Assembly (NCBI RefSeq): GCF_900099605.1
Contig: NZ_FNDK01000002.1
Location: 1-64,000, forward strand
DNA from: Alteribacillus persepolensis
GTDB lineage: Bacteria > Bacillota > Bacilli > Bacillales > Marinococcaceae
Reading direction: 5' to 3'
DNA length: 64,000 nt
Positions 59,840 to 64,000 of this stretch are shown here, in pieces. Made by a program: the position numbers and the translations under genes. The notes under the pieces are model-generated. The model saw only the letters and a list, made by a program, of their open reading frames with translations. It ran no database searches and was not told where the DNA came from. Each line of letters starts with the position of its first letter. Positions within the stretch are counted from its first letter, which is position 1.

Positions 59840-61384
59840 TTGAATCCGAAAGATTGGTCTGTTTCACAAACATTAATGCATGCAGCAAAAATATATGGAG
59901 AAAAAGAAGCGCTGTTTGATTTAAAGAGACGAATGACATATCAAGAGCTGGATACAGAAAGCGGCCGCTTGGCTGCGGGACTGAAAGAGCTTGGAGTGGC
60001 CAGAGGAGACCGTATTGGTATATGCCTGCCTAATTGGAATGAAACAGTTGTCCTTTTCTTTGCTGCAGCAAAGATTGGAGCGACGCTGGTACCTTTTAAC
60101 CCGATGTATCGATCACATGAAATTGAATATATCCTTGAAAACTCCAAGCCTCACGTTTTATTTATTTCCCGTGCATTTGAAAAGCAGGTGAGCCTGTCAC
60201 AGGCTGCATCACTTGTTCACCATGTGATAGCGGTTCGTTTTAAACATAAAGGAATGCTTTCGTATAGCGAAATAATTGACCGGAATGAAAAGGAGATGGT
60301 TCGTGAGCCGATCGACGTTGATGAAGATGTGTTTTGTATTCTCTATACGTCTGGAACGACAGGAATGCCAAAGGGTGTTATGACCGTTCATCGCAGCGTC
60401 GTACAATGTGCTTTTACCGTATCGGAAGAAATGCACTGTAATGAAAATGATGTTTTCATTGTTCCGGCGCCGCTGTTCCATATTTTTGGTATTACATGCA
60501 ATGTCATGACGGCCATTGCTTCGGGAGCCAGGATGATTTTGCTCGAAAAATACCATCCAAAAACTGTGCTTCAACTAATTGAAAAAGAACAGGTTACCGT
60601 TCATCAAGGCGTGCCGACGATGTTTTTAAAAGAATTGGACCAAGAGGATTTTATCAACTATGATTTGTCCACCCTGCGGACGGGAATGGTAGGTGCTGCC
60701 CCTATATCGCCTGAACAAGTTCAGAAAATTAGGAAAGAAATGAATTTTGAACTTTGTCAGTCATTTGGTATCACAGAAACAGGAAGTGTGACGATTACGC
60801 GGCACGATGATGACGAAAAAACGATCACCGAAACAGTAGGAAGGCCTTTGCCTGGAATCACTGTAAACATTGTGGATGAAAACCGAAAGCCGCTTCCTCC
60901 AGGAGAAGTTGGTGAAATAGCGGTATACAGCTTCGGAAACATGAAGGGATACTACCAAATGCCTGAAAAAACAAGGGAAGTTCTTGATGATGAAGGATGG
61001 TTTTATACAGGGGACCTTGGAATATTAGATGAGAAAGGAAATGTACGATTTGTTGGCCGCCAAAAAGAACTCATTATCCGGGGTGGATTAAACATTTACC
61101 CGCAAGAAATTGAAGCTGTTCTTTTAAAGCATCCAGAAATAAGCGAGGCCGCTGTGATAGGGCTGCCCGATGATGTCTTAGGAGAAAGAGCATGTGCTGT
61201 TATTCAATTGAAGCCGGAGCGATCATGCACAGAAGATGATATTAAACAATACGTCGCAGAAAGAATCGCTACGTATAAAGTGCCTGAGAACATATTATTT
61301 TCTTCTGAGTTCCCAGTAACTGCCAGCGGAAAAATTCAAAAAGGGAAACTCAAAGAGCAAGTATTAGAGCACATAAACGCATAA
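59840..61384 (+). CDS. acyl-CoA synthetase (AMP-forming), fatty/short-chain acid type
   Basis: A 514-residue ANL-superfamily ligase with the canonical P-loop CILYTSGTTGMPKGVMTVH, the adenylate-binding QSFGITETGSVTI, the hinge GWFYTGDLGILDEKGNVRF with FVGRQKELIIRGG, and catalytic Lys in TASGKIQKGKL. It loads the pathway acid onto CoA for the beta-oxidation genes around it. TTG 59840 is preceded by GGGGAGTG. It differs in its P-loop from the ligase at 24959, so they serve different acids. Confidence 0.88.
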   Translation: MNPKDWSVSQTLMHAAKIYGEKEALFDLKRRMTYQELDTESGRLAAGLKELGVARGDRIGICLPNWNETVVLFFAAAKIGATLVPFNPMYRSHEIEYILENSKPHVLFISRAFEKQVSLSQAASLVHHVIAVRFKHKGMLSYSEIIDRNEKEMVREPIDVDEDVFCILYTSGTTGMPKGVMTVHRSVVQCAFTVSEEMHCNENDVFIVPAPLFHIFGITCNVMTAIASGARMILLEKYHPKTVLQLIEKEQVTVHQGVPTMFLKELDQEDFINYDLSTLRTGMVGAAPISPEQVQKIRKEMNFELCQSFGITETGSVTITRHDDDEKTITETVGRPLPGITVNIVDENRKPLPPGEVGEIAVYSFGNMKGYYQMPEKTREVLDDEGWFYTGDLGILDEKGNVRFVGRQKELIIRGGLNIYPQEIEAVLLKHPEISEAAVIGLPDDVLGERACAVIQLKPERSCTEDDIKQYVAERIATYKVPENILFSSEFPVTASGKIQKGKLKEQVLEHINA

Positions 61385-61387
61385 AAA

Positions 61388-61401
61388 TGAAAACGCTTTA
61401 A
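61388..61401 (+). promoter_or_regulatory. cre-like box between ligase and permease
   Basis: TGAAAACGCTTTAA, one mismatch to the cre consensus, 20 bp before the permease start. Confidence 0.35.
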
Positions 61402-61420
61402 AAATAAAGGGGTGACGAGC

Positions 61421-62794
61421 ATGGCGCTTTATAAACGTAAGGATGGCGGGGAACAGCCTTATTGGCCGGTTGGGAAATACAAAATGCGGCTGCCATTTAT
61501 TCACTATCGTCTAGAAGCACCTGAGCTGATACAAGGGCTGGTTATTTTCACAATTGGCCTCAGTATGATTGAAATCATGACAAATGTTGTTGGGATGTCT
61601 TATCAAGCTGCATTAACGGTAACAATTTTTAGTCAGTTTTTAATGCTGATTCCGCCTATGTTTGGCGTGCCGTTTGTTACAGGTTTTATTACCCCGTTGA
61701 TTCCGGTACTTGTATTGTTTTTAAGTGATTTTGAACCCGGGCCACAGGCTATTCAAGCACTGATTGCCGTTCAACTATTAGTAGCTGTTATATTTCTTGT
61801 GCTAGGTATTACAGGACTTGGTCGAACATTTATTACGAAACTGCCCACTTCTTTGAAAGCCGGGATTTTAATAGGGGCAGGTATCACAGCGATTATGACG
61901 GAAATCGAAGAGGGAGGACGTTTAGCTGAAACACCCATTACGTTAATTGCAGGTGGTTTGTTGTGTTTATACATTATGTTTTCTCTTTCATTTAAACGAA
62001 TATATCAAAAAAATAAAGTGCTCAAATTTATTGCAAACTACGGCATTATGCCTGCTGTGGTTGTAGCAATGATTATTGGCTGGGTGAGCAGTGAATACCC
62101 GTCTCCGCAGATAGAGTGGGGCATCACCGTTCCGTCGCTTTCGGAAATGTGGGGAGTCAGCCCGTTTGCTGTCGGTTTCCCGGGAGCAGAATTGTTCTTA
62201 GCAGCATTTCCTACAGCGGTTCTCGCTTACATTATTGCATACGGAGATATTGTGGTCGGGCAAAAGTTAATTGAGCGCGCAAACAATTCCCGAAGAGATG
62301 AAAAAATCCGATATGATCTAAACCAAGTACACGTACTGACATTTGTACGTAACTTTCTGCACTCTTTATTCTTGCCGCATCCCGGACTGGCAGGCCCTAT
62401 TTTTACAGCAGGGACAGCATCTGTCGCGGAGCGTTATACGTTTGGAAGACGCGCCATGGATTCAATTTTTTCAGGGACAAATTCGCTGCTTATCTCTCTT
62501 GCCCTGGCTATATTCATTCTTCCGCTCGTTACGCTGTTTCAGCCTTTCTTGCCAATTGCTTTATCTATTACGCTCATTCTTACTGGATATCTTTGTATCA
62601 ACATTGGAATACAGCAGGTAAGAACAGAAGCTGAGATTGGAGTAGCCGGTGTGATGGCGATTGTTTTAGCAGTGTATGGGGCTGCATACGGTCTTGCAGC
62701 AGGGCTGGTGCTTTATTTCTTCATTCAACGCTCTTCTCTGTTCAAAAAAGAGGGTTCCCATGAAGATGAAACGTTAGAAAAAGATGCTGGTTAA
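61421..62794 (+). CDS. polytopic permease, NCS2 (xanthine/uracil)-like
   Basis: A 457-residue membrane protein with about 12-14 segments. The order of segments and the motifs FVTGFITPLIPVLVLFLSDF, TKLPTSLKAGILIGAGITAI and HPGLAGPIFTAGTASVAERY recall the NCS2/SulP transporter fold, but the usual nucleobase-binding residues are not obvious. Placed inside a beta-oxidation operon, it more likely imports the acid used by the ligase 36 bp upstream than a nucleobase. ATG 61421 follows AAAGGGGTGA. Confidence 0.7.
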   Translation: MALYKRKDGGEQPYWPVGKYKMRLPFIHYRLEAPELIQGLVIFTIGLSMIEIMTNVVGMSYQAALTVTIFSQFLMLIPPMFGVPFVTGFITPLIPVLVLFLSDFEPGPQAIQALIAVQLLVAVIFLVLGITGLGRTFITKLPTSLKAGILIGAGITAIMTEIEEGGRLAETPITLIAGGLLCLYIMFSLSFKRIYQKNKVLKFIANYGIMPAVVVAMIIGWVSSEYPSPQIEWGITVPSLSEMWGVSPFAVGFPGAELFLAAFPTAVLAYIIAYGDIVVGQKLIERANNSRRDEKIRYDLNQVHVLTFVRNFLHSLFLPHPGLAGPIFTAGTASVAERYTFGRRAMDSIFSGTNSLLISLALAIFILPLVTLFQPFLPIALSITLILTGYLCINIGIQQVRTEAEIGVAGVMAIVLAVYGAAYGLAAGLVLYFFIQRSSLFKKEGSHEDETLEKDAG

Positions 62795-62825
62795 ACACTA
62801 ATGACATGTATAGGAGGCGGATGGA

Positions 62826-64000
62826 ATGGAAAAAACAACACAAACTTTTCAAGGCAATGCATTCTACAATACTGTTCACATTAACGATACGTTTACAGTA
62901 GAAGACTTTAGCGAAGAACATGAACTGATGGCATCGACGGTTGACAGTTTCGTAGAACAAGAGGTAATGCCTGTTCTGCCTGAGATGGAAAAGCAGCAGT
63001 TTCAACCGTCTGTGGATCTATTGAAAAAAGCAGGGGAACTAGGGCTTTTAGGAGTCGATATTCCAGAAGATTGTGGAGGTCTTGCGTTAGATAAAATCAG
63101 TTCCGTTATTATTATGGAAAAAATGGCAAAAGCCCGGTCATTTTCCGTGACGTATGGAGGTCAAGTAGGCATTGGCTCTCTTCCTATTGTTTTGTACGGT
63201 ACAAAAGAACAGCAGCAAAAATACTTGCCAGATGTGATGACAGGAGAGAAAATTGGCGCCTATGCACTGACAGAACCTGCAGCGGGGACAGACGCTGTCA
63301 GCATTAAAACGACCGCTTATTTGTCGGAGGATTGCCAATATTATGTAATAAATGGAGAGAAACAATTCATTACAAACTCTAGGTTTGCTGATTTTTTTGT
63401 ATTGTATGCAAAAGTGGATGGAGAAAAGTTTACGGTATTTATTGTTGAACGTGATACAGAAGGTTTAACAATAGGTGCAGAAGAACAAAAGATGGGTTTA
63501 AAAGGATCATCTACTGCTTCTCTCATTTTAGAAGATGTGAAAGTTCCGGTTGAAAATGTGCTCGGTGATATCGGGAAAGGACATCGCATTGCCTTTAACA
63601 TTTTAAATATCGGCCGTCATAAAATTTCTGCCAGTTGTGTAGGAAGCGCCAAACGGGCGCTGGAATTAGCAGTCAATTATGTAACAGAAAGAAAACAGTT
63701 TCAACGCTCTTTAGCTGACTTTCCATTAATCAAGGAAAAGATTGCTGTGATGGCTAGTAAACTATTTGCTGCAGAGAGTATGGTTTATCGGACAGCAGGG
63801 GAACTAGAAAAAGGTGCACAGTTTGGAAAGGAACATGGTATTAAGTTTCATCAACTATTAAAAAACTATGCACAAGAATGTTCTGTTAACAAAATTTTCG
63901 CTTCTGAAATGCTCGATTATGTCGTAGATGAAGCATTGCAAATGCATGGGGGATATGGATATATCTCGGAATATGAAATAGAAACACTGTACCGGGACGC
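62826..64000 (+). CDS. acyl-CoA dehydrogenase (partial, C-terminus beyond window)
   Basis: The first 391 residues of an FAD-dependent acyl-CoA dehydrogenase, which introduces the 2,3-double bond and passes electrons to ETF. Seen are LGLLGVDIPEDCGGL, the flavin-binding AYALTEPAAGTDA, KMGLKGSSTASLILEDVKVP, and QMHGGYGYISEYEIETLYRD just before the edge, which includes the catalytic Glu region. The N-terminal extension and probable further C-terminal part suggest the long (about 580-600 residue) Bacillus type. ATG 62826 has AGGAGGCGG upstream; an ATG at 62821 is in another frame. It follows the permease by 31 bp. Confidence 0.9.
   Translation, partial: MEKTTQTFQGNAFYNTVHINDTFTVEDFSEEHELMASTVDSFVEQEVMPVLPEMEKQQFQPSVDLLKKAGELGLLGVDIPEDCGGLALDKISSVIIMEKMAKARSFSVTYGGQVGIGSLPIVLYGTKEQQQKYLPDVMTGEKIGAYALTEPAAGTDAVSIKTTAYLSEDCQYYVINGEKQFITNSRFADFFVLYAKVDGEKFTVFIVERDTEGLTIGAEEQKMGLKGSSTASLILEDVKVPVENVLGDIGKGHRIAFNILNIGRHKISASCVGSAKRALELAVNYVTERKQFQRSLADFPLIKEKIAVMASKLFAAESMVYRTAGELEKGAQFGKEHGIKFHQLLKNYAQECSVNKIFASEMLDYVVDEALQMHGGYGYISEYEIETLYRD

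Noticed and set aside
1-64000. Insertion sequences, prophage, CRISPR arrays, rRNA and tRNA genes
   Set aside because: No transposase, integrase or phage protein, no regularly spaced repeats and no tRNA- or rRNA-like sequences were seen.

Overview
The window looks like chromosomal DNA of a low- to moderate-GC, Gram-positive Bacillaceae bacterium. Ribosome-binding sites are strong (AAAGGAGG-like) and GTG/TTG starts are frequent. Promoters resemble sigma-A sites, and CcpA-type cre boxes occur. Lipoprotein signal peptides and GntR/FCD, IclR, LysR, ROK and PucR regulators are of Bacillus type. Many proteins are acidic, which fits a salt- or alkali-tolerant relative, but the genus cannot be fixed from sequence alone. 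No rRNA, tRNA, CRISPR, phage or insertion-sequence gene was seen. Almost everything is a catabolic module for organic (largely aromatic) acids with its own regulator and importer.

Layout. 0-3.2 kb (minus strand): 4-hydroxyphenylacetate 3-monooxygenase (hpaB, cut by the window edge), an aromatic-sensing regulator (XylR_N-V4R joined to a PucR-type HTH) and an HpaC-like flavin reductase. 3.5-16 kb: a GntR/FCD regulator and a set of transcription units that share one palindromic operator, GTAT-N5-ATAC. They encode two [2Fe-2S] ferredoxins, a RidA-type deaminase, a creatininase-family amidohydrolase, a heme-oxygenase-like diiron oxidase/oxygenase (HDO) with all six metal ligands, an aldehyde dehydrogenase, a GlcG/HbpS protein, a split CHR transporter, ferredoxin reductase, a ferredoxin, a Cys-rich mini-protein and two permeases. 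I do not recognise this combination, and it is the best candidate for an undescribed pathway. 16.7-24.4 kb: a FadR-like regulator, glycolate oxidase GlcEFD, an FAH-family hydrolase and an LctP permease.

25-36 kb: acyl-CoA ligase, LysR regulator, ThDP-dependent 2-oxoacid enzyme, aryl-aldehyde dehydrogenase, a TRAP transporter, then an LDH/MDH-like and a ketopantoate-reductase-like dehydrogenase. 36-43.6 kb: IclR regulator, TRAP transporter and a gentisate pathway (3-hydroxybenzoate 6-hydroxylase, gentisate dioxygenase, fumaryl/maleylpyruvate hydrolase). 44-54 kb: ROK regulator, TAXI-TRAP and TctCBA importers associated with three paralogous cytosolic metallo-beta-lactamase-fold hydrolases and two cre boxes. 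54.4-64 kb: a GAF-PucR regulator followed by a beta-oxidation operon (hydroxyacyl-CoA dehydrogenase, enoyl-CoA hydratase, thiolase, CoA ligase, permease, acyl-CoA dehydrogenase cut by the edge).

Together the genes import aromatic or short-chain acids and route them by ring hydroxylation and cleavage, alpha-oxidation/decarboxylation or CoA activation and beta-oxidation to central metabolism, under local repressors and probable carbon-catabolite control. A degenerate intergenic repeat occurs three times, twice in tandem near 34.1 kb and once near 59.75 kb.
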